Assembly: GCA_025358075.1 (NCBI GenBank)
Contig: JANYKU010000035.1
Location: 1 to 42,534 of the forward strand
Source of the DNA: Ilumatobacteraceae bacterium
GTDB lineage: Bacteria; Actinomycetota; Acidimicrobiia; Acidimicrobiales; Ilumatobacteraceae
DNA length: 42,534 bases
Reading direction: 5' to 3'
Under the pieces are notes generated by a model. It was not told the origin of the DNA and did no database searches. It worked only from the letters and a program-made list of their open reading frames with translations. Position numbers and translations under genes: made by a program. This document shows, one piece after another, positions 15,159-22,988 of the stretch. Position 1 is the first letter of the stretch. Every line of letters starts with the position of its first letter.

Positions 15159-17451
15159 CGGTGTCCCCCTTGGTGTTACTTGTGGTACTTGCGTTCGCGG
15201 CTTGCAACGCCCGCCACACGCGGTGCGGTGTGAACGGGAGATCGAGGTGCTCGACCCCGAACTCGGCGAGCGCGTCGAGCACTGCGCTCTGCAACGCCGG
15301 GGTGGCCACGACAGTGCCTGACTCACCAACCCCCTTCACGCCAAGCGGGTTGTTCGGTGACGGAGTTTGCATCTCGTGGGTCTCGAAACTGGGTAGCTCG
15401 GCCGCCGACACCAGCGCGTAGTCGGCGAGGTTGGCGGTGCGTGGCACCCCGTCGTGGTCGTACACCATCTCTTCGTAGATGGCCGCGGCAACCGCCATCC
15501 CAAGGCCCCCGTGCACCTGGCCCTCGGCCAGTTGCGGTTGCAGCAACGTGCCGGCGTCGTCGACAGCGACCAGCGAGCGCACGCGCACTCCGCCGGTCTC
15601 GGTGTCGAGCTCGATGGTGGCCACACACGCTCCGAAGGCGTACGTGCCGGCGCCGCCCTCTGGTTTGAACTGATGGTCAGCCGACAACGGACCGAGGTCG
15701 ATCCAGCCGACGTCGCGCGCCGGCGTGCCGGCCACGTGGAAGCGGCCTGTTGTCTGCTCGAACACGACGTCGGCAGCAGCGGCTTCCAAGACCTCGGCTG
15801 CCGCGTGGCGGGCCAACTCGATCACGTCGCGTGCCGCGCCAAAGGCGGCCGAGCCGCCGAGTTGCGCCGAACGCGACCCAATGGTGCCGCCGCCGAACGG
15901 GGACAGATCGGTGTCGCTGTGGAGCACGCGCACGTTCTCGGGGGCCATGCCGATCTCGTTGCCGACGATCGCTGCGAACGTGGTCTCGTGGGCCTGTCCG
16001 TGAGGAGAGGTACCGACCACCACCGTGACGGACCCGTCCGTCTCGACGCTGACCGAGGCGCGCTCACCCTCACCACCACCGGTGATCTCCACCGTGCAAC
16101 TCACGCCGATCCCGATGCGAACGGCGCGGCCCTTACGGCGTCGCTCGGCCTGCTCGGCCCGCAACGCTTCATAGTCCGCGGCCTCTATGCAACGATCGAG
16201 CGCCTCGGCGTAGCGGCCGCTGTCGTACGTCGAGCCGACCGCGGTCTTGTATGGAAAGGCGTCGGGCGGAACGAGATTTCGTCGACGGACCTCCACCGGG
16301 TCGAGACCGATGATGGCGGCGTAACGATCCATAGCTCGTTCGATGTCGCCGGATGCCTCGGGTCGGCCGGCGCCGCGCAACGCCATCGTGGACGACGTGT
16401 TGGTGACCACCGAGCGACCGCTGACCCTGGCCATCGGGATGTCGTAGACACCGGTGCCCGAGTTGCGCAGGTTGGTGGTGATGAACGTACCCATGGCCGG
16501 GTAGGCGCCACTGTCCTGAACCGCCGACACCTCGTAGGCCAGAACCTTGCCGTCGCGGCTGCCACCGATCCGCACCCGGTGGGTCGATGCCCGACCGTGA
16601 CCCATCCCCAGCATCGACTCCGATCGCGTCTCCACCCAACGCACCGGCCGGCCAAGCCGACGCGCTGCCCAGACGATGACGACGTCCTCCGGCTGGCAGC
16701 CGTACCCGCCCTTCGAGCCGAAGCCGCCGCCGACGTCGGGCGTGATGACCCGCACCGTGCCGGGGTCCAAGCCGAGGGCGCATTCGATGACGTACTTCGC
16801 GCCGGCTGGGCGCTGCGAGCAGGCCCAGACCGTGCATCCGCCGGCTGCGCCCCACACGGCGGCGCCGGCGCGAGGCTCCATCGCACCGGCGTGCAGCCTC
16901 GGATGACGCATCGTGAACTCATCGACCACGTCGCAGGCGGCGAAAGGATCCTCGTCGAACGGCGGCATCGACCATTCGAACGACACGTTCGTGCCGGCCG
17001 CCTCGTGGAGCAAGACGTCGCCGCGGATGGCGTCGTCGAGGTCGATCACCGGCGACAGCGGGTCGGTGACGACGATCACCGCCTCGGCCGCATCGACGGC
17101 CTCGGCCCTCGATTCGGCCAGCACGATGGCGACCGGCTCACCGACGAACCGCACCACGCCCTGCGCCATCATCGGGCGCACCATCGCCTTGTTCGCCATC
17201 GGCAGCCGCGGTGGCAACACCCACACGTCGGTGAGGTCGTCACCCGTCAACACGGCGACCACGCCGAACATCGTCGTGGCATCGGCTGTGTCGATCGAGA
17301 CGAGTCGCCCGTGCGGCTCGATCGAGCGCACGAACACTGCATGGAGGGCGCCGTCGAGCTCGGGTAGACGCAGGCCGTCGATGAAGGTGCCGCGCCCCGT
17401 GATGAGGGGACCGTCCTCGCGCCGATCCGTGCGGGGCAGGTGGGTGCTCAT
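15145..17451 (-). CDS. Xanthine dehydrogenase/CO dehydrogenase-type molybdenum hydroxylase large subunit
   Basis: A 768-aa molybdopterin-binding large subunit of the xanthine oxidase superfamily, which hydroxylates a C-H or oxidises an aldehyde with water-derived oxygen. Seen: GRGTFIDGLRLPELDGALHAVFVRS at the N-terminus, GGGFGSKGGYGCQPEDVV, the ALRGAGRPEASGDIERAMD loop (form-II CoxL-like, not the AYxCSFR of true CO dehydrogenase), GTSPHGQAHETTFA and the catalytic-Glu motif GVKGVGESGTVVATPAL near the C-terminus. Such enzymes need an FeS small subunit and usually a FAD medium subunit, and neither gene is nearby. The operon order is MetE-like, this gene, SnoaL. Substrate is unknown. Confidence 0.9.
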   Translation of the reverse strand: MSTHLPRTDRREDGPLITGRGTFIDGLRLPELDGALHAVFVRSIEPHGRLVSIDTADATTMFGVVAVLTGDDLTDVWVLPPRLPMANKAMVRPMMAQGVVRFVGEPVAIVLAESRAEAVDAAEAVIVVTDPLSPVIDLDDAIRGDVLLHEAAGTNVSFEWSMPPFDEDPFAACDVVDEFTMRHPRLHAGAMEPRAGAAVWGAAGGCTVWACSQRPAGAKYVIECALGLDPGTVRVITPDVGGGFGSKGGYGCQPEDVVIVWAARRLGRPVRWVETRSESMLGMGHGRASTHRVRIGGSRDGKVLAYEVSAVQDSGAYPAMGTFITTNLRNSGTGVYDIPMARVSGRSVVTNTSSTMALRGAGRPEASGDIERAMDRYAAIIGLDPVEVRRRNLVPPDAFPYKTAVGSTYDSGRYAEALDRCIEAADYEALRAEQAERRRKGRAVRIGIGVSCTVEITGGGEGERASVSVETDGSVTVVVGTSPHGQAHETTFAAIVGNEIGMAPENVRVLHSDTDLSPFGGGTIGSRSAQLGGSAAFGAARDVIELARHAAAEVLEAAAADVVFEQTTGRFHVAGTPARDVGWIDLGPLSADHQFKPEGGAGTYAFGACVATIELDTETGGVRVRSLVAVDDAGTLLQPQLAEGQVHGGLGMAVAAAIYEEMVYDHDGVPRTANLADYALVSAAELPSFETHEMQTPSPNNPLGVKGVGESGTVVATPALQSAVLDALAEFGVEHLDLPFTPHRVWRALQAANASTTSNTKGDTDEHH

Positions 17452-17462
17452 GTTCGGACCTG

Positions 17463-18616
17463 TCAGTTCCAGAGTCTGGCGGAGGCGATGCGAGCTCTTT
17501 CGGCGAGGGCTCTGAACTTGGGCCACACGACGGTCGGGTGCACCTCGGGGGCATACGTCGCCCGCGACGAGAAACCACAGTCGGTGCCGGCGATCACGTT
17601 CTCGCGCCCGACGATGCCGGCGTAGTTGCAGATGTACTCGGCGATCAGTTCGGGGTGCTCGACGTAGTTGTTGGCATGGCCGAGAAGCCCAGGGATGAGG
17701 ATCTTGCCCTCCGGCACCCCGACCTCGGCGACCTGGCGCCACTCGTGCATGTGCCGGGGGTTCATCACCTCGAAGGAGTAGGCGCCGGCGTTGATCTTGA
17801 AGGCGAACTGCAGCGCATCCTTCAAGGGGATGTCGGTGAGGCGGGGTCCATGGTTCAACCCGTAGTACGTGTGGTGTCGGATCTTGTCCTCAGGGATGCC
17901 GCGCAGCGCGTGGTTGAGGATCTCCACGTGAAGCGCAGCCGCTTTCTGGCGCGTCTCGATCGGGTCGGTGGGATCGGTGAGGCAGAGATCAGCCACGGGT
18001 CGTCGATCTGGAGGATGAAGCCGGCCTCGACGATGCCAAGGTATTCCTCGCGCATCGCTTCAGCCACAGCCGCGACGTAGTCCTCGCGGTTCGGGTAGTA
18101 CCGATTGGCCCCGAAGCCCGACGGGCCGTTCGACGGCATGAAGATCTCCGTGACCTCGAGGCCTTCGACCGCCGCGTTGAGGTTGTCGATGTCGATCTTC
18201 AGCAGTTCTTGGCCGATGTACGAGATCGGGCCGGTGGCCACGATCGTCTTCCGCTTGGCGACGGTGGAGGAGTACTTCTTCATGTAGTCCGCGTAGTACT
18301 CCGGGAACATGTCGATCTCGGCCTTCCAGCTCGGCGGCTGGCTCTTCGGCTCGGCGTCGGTCTCGAAGCCCGCGAGGCGGTCTTTGACGTAGTCGACGAA
18401 CATGACCTTGCTCATCTCGCCGTCGGCGACGATGTCGATCCCGCACTCGACCTGCTGGCGCACCCGGTCGGCCACGGCGGCCTTCACCTCGCCGGCGTAC
18501 GCCACCTTGTCGTACGGCCGATCGTTCTCCTTCTCCTTCATGATGTCGAGCAGCGAGACCGGCCGGGCCAGGCTCCCCACGTGCGTCGTCAAGATTCGTT
18601 CGCTGCTTCGCTTCAT
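17463..18616 (-). pseudogene. MetE-C-like methyltransferase (cobalamin-independent methionine synthase II family), frameshifted
   Basis: Two frames together make one family-length protein of about 385 aa. The first part, from the ATG at 18616, has ILTTHVGSLARP, GIDIVADGEMSK and GFILQIDDPWL. The second has LHVEILNHALRGIPEDKIRHH, GLNHGPRLTDIPLKDAL and NVIAGTDCGFSS (Cys zinc ligand). The reading frame shifts at about 17991-17996 (TGGCTGATCTC). One missing G, or loss of one GGCT of a tandem pair, would explain it. It could be a sequencing error, a recent mutation or a recoded site; no strong slippery heptamer is visible. These COG0620 proteins transfer methyl groups to thiols. It heads an operon with the molybdenum hydroxylase, starting 11 bp before that gene. 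Confidence 0.8.
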
Positions 18617-18645
18617 CGCCACGGAACCTAACTGCACACCGTTCC

Positions 18646-19251
18646 TCAGGCAGCGTCGGGGGAGAAGCCGCGGCTGATGGCCAACGTGGTTGCCTCGATC
18701 GCTGCGGCCGGCAGCACCCCGAGGGCGAGCAGTTGGCGCTCGACCGCGTCGGGATCGTCACCCGTCTCGACCATTGCTTCGGCCAGCACGCGAGCGCGCT
18801 CGAGATCGGCGAGCGAGATCCGCGTTGTCGAGAGGTTCCATTGCTGGTGGGCCTGGCGCAGATGCGGAGGCATCCGCATCAAGTGGCGCGTCGCCACCGG
18901 AGGAACCCGGCGGCGAACGGCGAGACCGCCATCGGTGGGCTGCGACACGCCGAAGAGCACGCATCGGTTGAGCGAGCGCATGAACGAGTTCGCCGTGCCC
19001 GCGGTGTAGGAGAGGCCGAGCGCGCTGGCCGTCTCGCCGAGGTCGAGCTCGTACCCGAGTGGGTAACGATCGAAGCCGAGCACGAGACGCCGCAGGATCC
19101 ACGTCGCCGTCGGCCCGAGGACGTTGAGCCAGAACAGTTCGACGTATTGGGAGCGGACGTCGTAGCCGACCGAGTCGACCACCGGGTCGTGCCAGGGCAC
19201 GACCATCAGGGATGGTTCGGTCACCGAGATGTCGAGCTGAGCGATAGCCAT
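18646..19251 (-). CDS. Hypothetical protein, possible winged-helix regulator
   Basis: A 201-aa protein I cannot name. The start is clear: AAGGAGG at 19256-19262 precedes the ATG at 19251. The centre (LDLGETASALGLSYTAGTANSFMRSLNRCVLFG) could be a helix-turn-helix followed by a beta-wing (GLAVRRRVPPVATRHLMRMP). The C-terminal third is helical. The opening has an N-terminal acidic, beta-like segment. It lies 29 bp upstream of the MetE-like gene on the same strand and may regulate or belong to that operon. It is divergent from the sirtuin gene. Confidence 0.6.
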   Translation of the reverse strand: MAIAQLDISVTEPSLMVVPWHDPVVDSVGYDVRSQYVELFWLNVLGPTATWILRRLVLGFDRYPLGYELDLGETASALGLSYTAGTANSFMRSLNRCVLFGVSQPTDGGLAVRRRVPPVATRHLMRMPPHLRQAHQQWNLSTTRISLADLERARVLAEAMVETGDDPDAVERQLLALGVLPAAAIEATTLAISRGFSPDAA

Positions 19252-19351
19252 CGGGCCTCCTTCGCGGTTGAGTGGAGCGATACGGGGGCGTCACCCAACG
19301 ATGCACACCGAGACTGCGTCGACGGCACTCGTGCGCCAAGATGCTGTCGTG

Positions 19352-20152
19352 ATGTCCGATGAGCTGTTGCGCGCCAAGCAGTGGATCGACTCGGCCGACA
19401 TGGTCACCGTCTTCACCGGTGCAGGCATCTCCACGGATTCGGGGATCCCCGACTTTCGCGGCCCGAACGGGATGTGGACGAAGAACCCGGCAGCGGAGAA
19501 GGCATCGACCTTGCAGCACTACCTCGCCGACCCCGACGTTCGCCGGGCGGCCTGGCAGAACCGACTGCATTCACCGGCGTGGAGCGCCCTGCCGAACCGC
19601 GGACATCTGGCGATCTACGAGCTCGAACGCCAAGGCCGGCTGCGGGCCGTGGTCACGCAGAACATCGATGAGCTACATCAGCAAGCCGGCCATCAACCCG
19701 GCAACGTCATCGAAGTGCACGGCACCATGCGCTGGAGCCGCTGCTGGACGTGTGACGACCGCCGGCCGATGCAGGAGATCCTCGAGCGGGTGCGCGCCGG
19801 CGAGCCCGACCCGCATTGCCTGGCCTGCGCCGAGCGAGGTGACGTCGGTGTCATCAAGAGCGACACCGTCTCGTTCGGCCAGGCTCTTGTTCCTGAAGTG
19901 ATCGACGCGGCGATGCGTGCCGCCGAGGAGTGCGATGTGCTGTTGGCCGCGGGATCATCGCTGTCGGTGTTTCCTGCGGCAAACGTCGTGCCCCGAGCGA
20001 AGGCCAGCGGTGCCCGGATCATCATCGTCAACGGCGAGCCGACCAGCATGGACCGCTACGCCGACGCCTTGTTGATCGGCTCGCTCGGCGAATTGCTGCC
20101 GGCCCTAATCGAGCGGAAGAGCCCAGTAGCCAAATCCCGACCATATTGGTAG
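19352..20152 (+). CDS. Sir2 family NAD-dependent protein deacylase
   Basis: A 266-aa sirtuin that removes acyl groups from lysines using NAD+. GAGISTDSGIPDFRGPNG (NAD-binding) is near residues 22-40, TQNIDELHQQAG near 102-113 and the catalytic His is in EVHGTMRWS near residue 121. The zinc cysteines CWTC (about 131-134) and CLAC (about 155-158) are present, as are GSSLSVFPAAN and the terminal IVNGEPT strand. The ATG at 19352 is preceded by a GTG. Longer in-frame starts exist up to 19268 but add residues that the family lacks. Next downstream is the rhodanese-E1 gene, 11 bp away. Confidence 0.93.
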   Translation: MSDELLRAKQWIDSADMVTVFTGAGISTDSGIPDFRGPNGMWTKNPAAEKASTLQHYLADPDVRRAAWQNRLHSPAWSALPNRGHLAIYELERQGRLRAVVTQNIDELHQQAGHQPGNVIEVHGTMRWSRCWTCDDRRPMQEILERVRAGEPDPHCLACAERGDVGVIKSDTVSFGQALVPEVIDAAMRAAEECDVLLAAGSSLSVFPAANVVPRAKASGARIIIVNGEPTSMDRYADALLIGSLGELLPALIERKSPVAKSRPYW

Positions 20153-20155
20153 GCT
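20150..20155 (+). promoter_or_regulatory. -10-like box TAGGCT before the rhodanese-E1 gene
   Basis: TAGGCT begins with the TAG stop of the sirtuin gene and ends 8 nt before the ATG at 20164, a spacing that allows a leaderless internal transcript. Confidence 0.35.
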
Positions 20156-20163
20156 TTCCACCT

Positions 20164-21327
20164 ATGGCTACCTTCCGAGATCTGCTCAGCGCAGCAAAAG
20201 CGGAGATCACCGAGATCGATACCGCCACCGCAGCCGACAAGATCGCCTCCGGCGTGATCGCCCTCGATGTCCGCGAGCCCGACGAGTACGACCAGGGTGC
20301 GATTCCCAACGCGATCCACATTCCGCGGGGTCACCTCGAGTCGCAGGTCGAGGCCAGGCTGCTCGACAAGAACGCCGAGGTGGTCATCTACTGCGCCGGC
20401 GGAGTGCGAAGTGCATTCGCCGCCAAGACGTTGCAAGAGCTCGGCTACACCGATGTGTCGTCGATGGCCGGTGGCTTCGGCAGGTGGAAGGACGAAGGGC
20501 GGCCGTGGAAGACGCCGATCGTGCTCACCGCTGATCAGCGCAACCGCTACCAACGCCATCTGCTGCTCCCCGAGGTCGGCGTGGCCGGCCAGGCCAAGCT
20601 GCTCGCCAGCAAGGTGTTGATGCTCGGCGCCGGCGGTCTCGGCTCACCCGCTGCGCTCTACCTCGCCGCTGCCGGGGTCGGCACGATCGGCATCGTCGAC
20701 ATGGACGAGGTCGATGCCAGCAACTTGCAGCGCCAGATCTTGCACAACCTCGACCGAGTCGGCGATCGCAAGGTCGACTCGGCCAAGAAGACGCTTACCT
20801 TGCTGAACCCCGATGTAGACGTCGTCACCTACGACACCCGCCTCGACGCCAGCAACATCATGGACATCATCGCCGGGTATGACGTGATCGTCGATGGTGC
20901 CGACAACTTCCCGAGCCGCTACCTGCTCAACGACGCCAGTGTGAAGCTCGGCATCCCGGTCGTGCACGGGTCGATCTTCCGGTTCGAGGGCATGGTCAGC
21001 GTGTTCCATCCGCTGCAGGGCCCGACGTATCGCGACATGGTGCCCGAGCCGCCGCCCGCCGAGCTGGCACCGAGTTGCGCCGAGGCCGGCGTGCTCGGCG
21101 TGCTGCCGGGCATCATCGGTTCGATCCAGGCGCTGGAGACGATCAAGTTGCTGCTCGGTCTCGGCGAGCCGTTGATCGGTCGCATCCTGTCGGTCGACAC
21201 CACCGACATGAGCTTCCGCACGTTCAACCTTCGCAAGGATCCTGCCAACCAGGTGACCTACGAGAACCGCGATCGCATCATCATTAGCGACCTCGAAGGC
21301 CTTTGCGCTCCAGGGTTGCACGACTGA
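20164..21327 (+). CDS. Rhodanese-ThiF/MoeB fusion (MoeZ-like adenylyltransferase/sulfurtransferase)
   Basis: A 387-aa two-domain protein that adenylates the C-terminus of a ThiS/MoaD/CysO-like carrier and delivers sulfur for thiamine, molybdopterin or cysteine synthesis. An N-terminal rhodanese covers about residues 1-115, with active-site Cys77 in YCAGGVRS. The E1-like domain starts near 125 (RYQRHLLLPEVGVAGQAKL), with GAGGLGSPAALYLAAAGVG (nucleotide loop), DNFPSRYLLND and Cys305 in PSCAEAGVLGV. The domain order is reversed compared with mycobacterial MoeZ, where the rhodanese is C-terminal. The zinc CxxC pairs of E. coli MoeB are absent, as in actinobacterial MoeZ. Confidence 0.9.
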   Translation: MATFRDLLSAAKAEITEIDTATAADKIASGVIALDVREPDEYDQGAIPNAIHIPRGHLESQVEARLLDKNAEVVIYCAGGVRSAFAAKTLQELGYTDVSSMAGGFGRWKDEGRPWKTPIVLTADQRNRYQRHLLLPEVGVAGQAKLLASKVLMLGAGGLGSPAALYLAAAGVGTIGIVDMDEVDASNLQRQILHNLDRVGDRKVDSAKKTLTLLNPDVDVVTYDTRLDASNIMDIIAGYDVIVDGADNFPSRYLLNDASVKLGIPVVHGSIFRFEGMVSVFHPLQGPTYRDMVPEPPPAELAPSCAEAGVLGVLPGIIGSIQALETIKLLLGLGEPLIGRILSVDTTDMSFRTFNLRKDPANQVTYENRDRIIISDLEGLCAPGLHD

Positions 21328-21332
21328 CGCAC

Positions 21333-21338
21333 TAATAT
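21333..21338 (+). promoter_or_regulatory. -10 box TAATAT, near-leaderless start
   Basis: TAATAT ends 8 nt before the GTG at 21347, just after the stop of the rhodanese-E1 gene. It is a strong -10 match in a GC-rich context. Confidence 0.55.
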
Positions 21339-21346
21339 CTCGACTC

Positions 21347-22375
21347 GTGCTGGTAGCGACGGGGCAGCGGAAGACGACGAGAAGGCTGTGGGTCCACGGG
21401 CCGACGGCAGACATTGTCCTTGGGTGGTGTTGGCTGCCGATCGCAGTGCTCGTGCATTCCGTCGAAGCCAACCTCACGGCCGTTCAGTCGATCATGGGTG
21501 TGATCTTCCTGATCTCGTTTGCCCACCAACCGTTGACCCTCGGCCTCGTCTACGGCGACCCGGCGCAGCGAAGCGCCCATCCCCGCCTCTACCGATGGGC
21601 CCCGTGGATTGCCTTCGCCCTGATCGTCATCGGGCTCAACGTCAGCCTCACCACCATCGCCTTGATGGCGGGGCTGTGGAACGCCGAGCACACGCTGATG
21701 CAGCGTTACGGCGTGATGCGCATCTACGGTCGCAAGGCCGGCGACGATCACGGCCGGATCGAGAAACCGATGCTGATCGCCTGGCTGATCGCCGGCATCG
21801 CCTACCTCGGCGGGTACGTCAACCTGCAGCGCATGGTGCACAAGTTGGGCTTCGGTGGCACCAACGCACGCAGCGTCGGACTGCTCGCCGGCCTCACCTC
21901 GCTGAGTCGGGTCCTGTTCTGGATCGCCGCACTTGTGGGCCTCGTGTTCGTGGCCCGTTGGTGGAAGGCCGAACGCCGTCTCGGGTTGGCGGCCAGCCGT
22001 CCGAAGCACTGGTATGCGCTCGGCACGGCGGGGTTGGTCATCGCTGTCATGGTCGATCCGATCGCTGGTATCGCCGGGTACGTGGCGGCTCATGCGATCG
22101 AATACTTCGCCGTCGTGCACAGCTCTCTGCGCAAGCGCAGCGACGCCGCACCGGTCGCGACTGTGACGCGAACTCCCGCACGCAGGCTTGCCGTGTACGC
22201 CGCGTACTTCGCGGCCATCGGCGCGCTCGTCTACTTCAGCCGGTCACGTTTCGACGGTCGGGTGTACGCGTTTGCAGTCTTGTTCTTCGGCGCGCTGCAC
22301 ATCCTGTACGACGGGTTCGTGTGGAAGCTGCGCCGTCCGGCCGTGGCCGCGTCGTTGGGCATCACGTCGAGCTAG
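21347..22375 (+). CDS. Polytopic membrane protein of unknown function
   Basis: A 342-aa integral membrane protein from a GTG at 21347. About eight hydrophobic segments are visible, among them DIVLGWCWLPIAVLVH, IMGVIFLISFAHQPLTLGLVYG, WIAFALIVIGLNVSLTTIALM, LFWIAALVGLVFVARWW, GTAGLVIAVMVDPIAGIAGYVAAHAIEYF and AFAVLFFGALHILYDGFVW. Several His/Glu residues sit inside or at the edges of the segments (SFAHQP, WNAEHTLMQRYG, AHAIEYFAVVHSS, ALHILYDG). This resembles di-metal membrane oxidoreductases, but I do not recognise the family. It overlaps the convergent TetR gene by 14 bp. Confidence 0.75.
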   Translation: MLVATGQRKTTRRLWVHGPTADIVLGWCWLPIAVLVHSVEANLTAVQSIMGVIFLISFAHQPLTLGLVYGDPAQRSAHPRLYRWAPWIAFALIVIGLNVSLTTIALMAGLWNAEHTLMQRYGVMRIYGRKAGDDHGRIEKPMLIAWLIAGIAYLGGYVNLQRMVHKLGFGGTNARSVGLLAGLTSLSRVLFWIAALVGLVFVARWWKAERRLGLAASRPKHWYALGTAGLVIAVMVDPIAGIAGYVAAHAIEYFAVVHSSLRKRSDAAPVATVTRTPARRLAVYAAYFAAIGALVYFSRSRFDGRVYAFAVLFFGALHILYDGFVWKLRRPAVAASLGITSS

Positions 22376-22988
22376 CGCGCAACAACCCTCCGAGGAAGAG
22401 GTCGGCCAACGCATCGCCGACCCGAACCGGGCTCTGCGGTCGTTTGCCGGAAAACCATCGGGTCGTGCTGAGCACGGCGTCGAACATCGCTGCCACGACG
22501 AGACGGGCGTCGACGCCCTCGCGGAACTCGCCGTCGGCGATTCCGCGCTCGATCACCGACGCCCACAACTTGGCGGCTTCGACCAGCAGGTCGGTGACCG
22601 GCTGCAGCGTCGGCATTTCCGAAAACGACTGGGCGTCGTTGCGGAACATCCGCGTCTCACTCGGTGTCTGGGCGGCCTCGGCAACGGCCACCTTGATCAG
22701 GGCGCGAAGTGTTTCCGCCGCTGCGCTGCTGCCATCGGCCAGCTCTCGATAGTGGCCGACCTGGCGTTGCATGACCGGTAGCAACAGCTCGGCAACCATC
22801 TGCTCCTTCGACTCGAAGTGGTGATAGAGGCTGCCTGAAAGAATGCCGGCTGCTGACCCGATGTCGCGCACGGTGGTGCTGGCTACGCCCCGTTCGGCGA
22901 ACTGTTGGGCTGCGATCGAGAGGATCTCGTCGCGACGGGATCGGGCCACGTCATTCGATTCCGGAGACGCGACGGAAGTCGTCGACAT
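22362..22988 (-). CDS. TetR family regulator, KstR2-like
   Basis: A 208-aa one-component repressor. The N-terminal helix-turn-helix is ILSIAAQQFAERGVASTTVRDIGSAAGILSGSLYHHFESKEQMVAELL, which is very close to mycobacterial KstR2 (AGILSGSLYHHFASKEEMVDELL). The C-terminal domain probably binds a CoA-thioester or aromatic ligand. The 5' end overlaps the HpaB-like gene by 38 bp, so it is co-transcribed with it. A shorter start (GTG at 22949, giving VARSRRDEIL) is equally possible. The palindrome at 24424-24449 upstream of the two-gene unit is the likely autoregulatory operator and matches the KstR2 consensus at all but one base. Confidence 0.88.
   Translation of the reverse strand: MSTTSVASPESNDVARSRRDEILSIAAQQFAERGVASTTVRDIGSAAGILSGSLYHHFESKEQMVAELLLPVMQRQVGHYRELADGSSAAAETLRALIKVAVAEAAQTPSETRMFRNDAQSFSEMPTLQPVTDLLVEAAKLWASVIERGIADGEFREGVDARLVVAAMFDAVLSTTRWFSGKRPQSPVRVGDALADLFLGGLLRASST

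Noticed and set aside
15145-17451. Form I carbon monoxide dehydrogenase (CoxL)
   Set aside because: The active-site loop is ALRGAGR, not AYxCSFR, and no coxM or coxS genes are adjacent.
18623-18645. GGAAC-N13-GTTCC as a fifth member of the operator family
   Set aside because: Arm order is reversed and the spacer is 13 nt instead of 7, and it does not precede a pathway gene.
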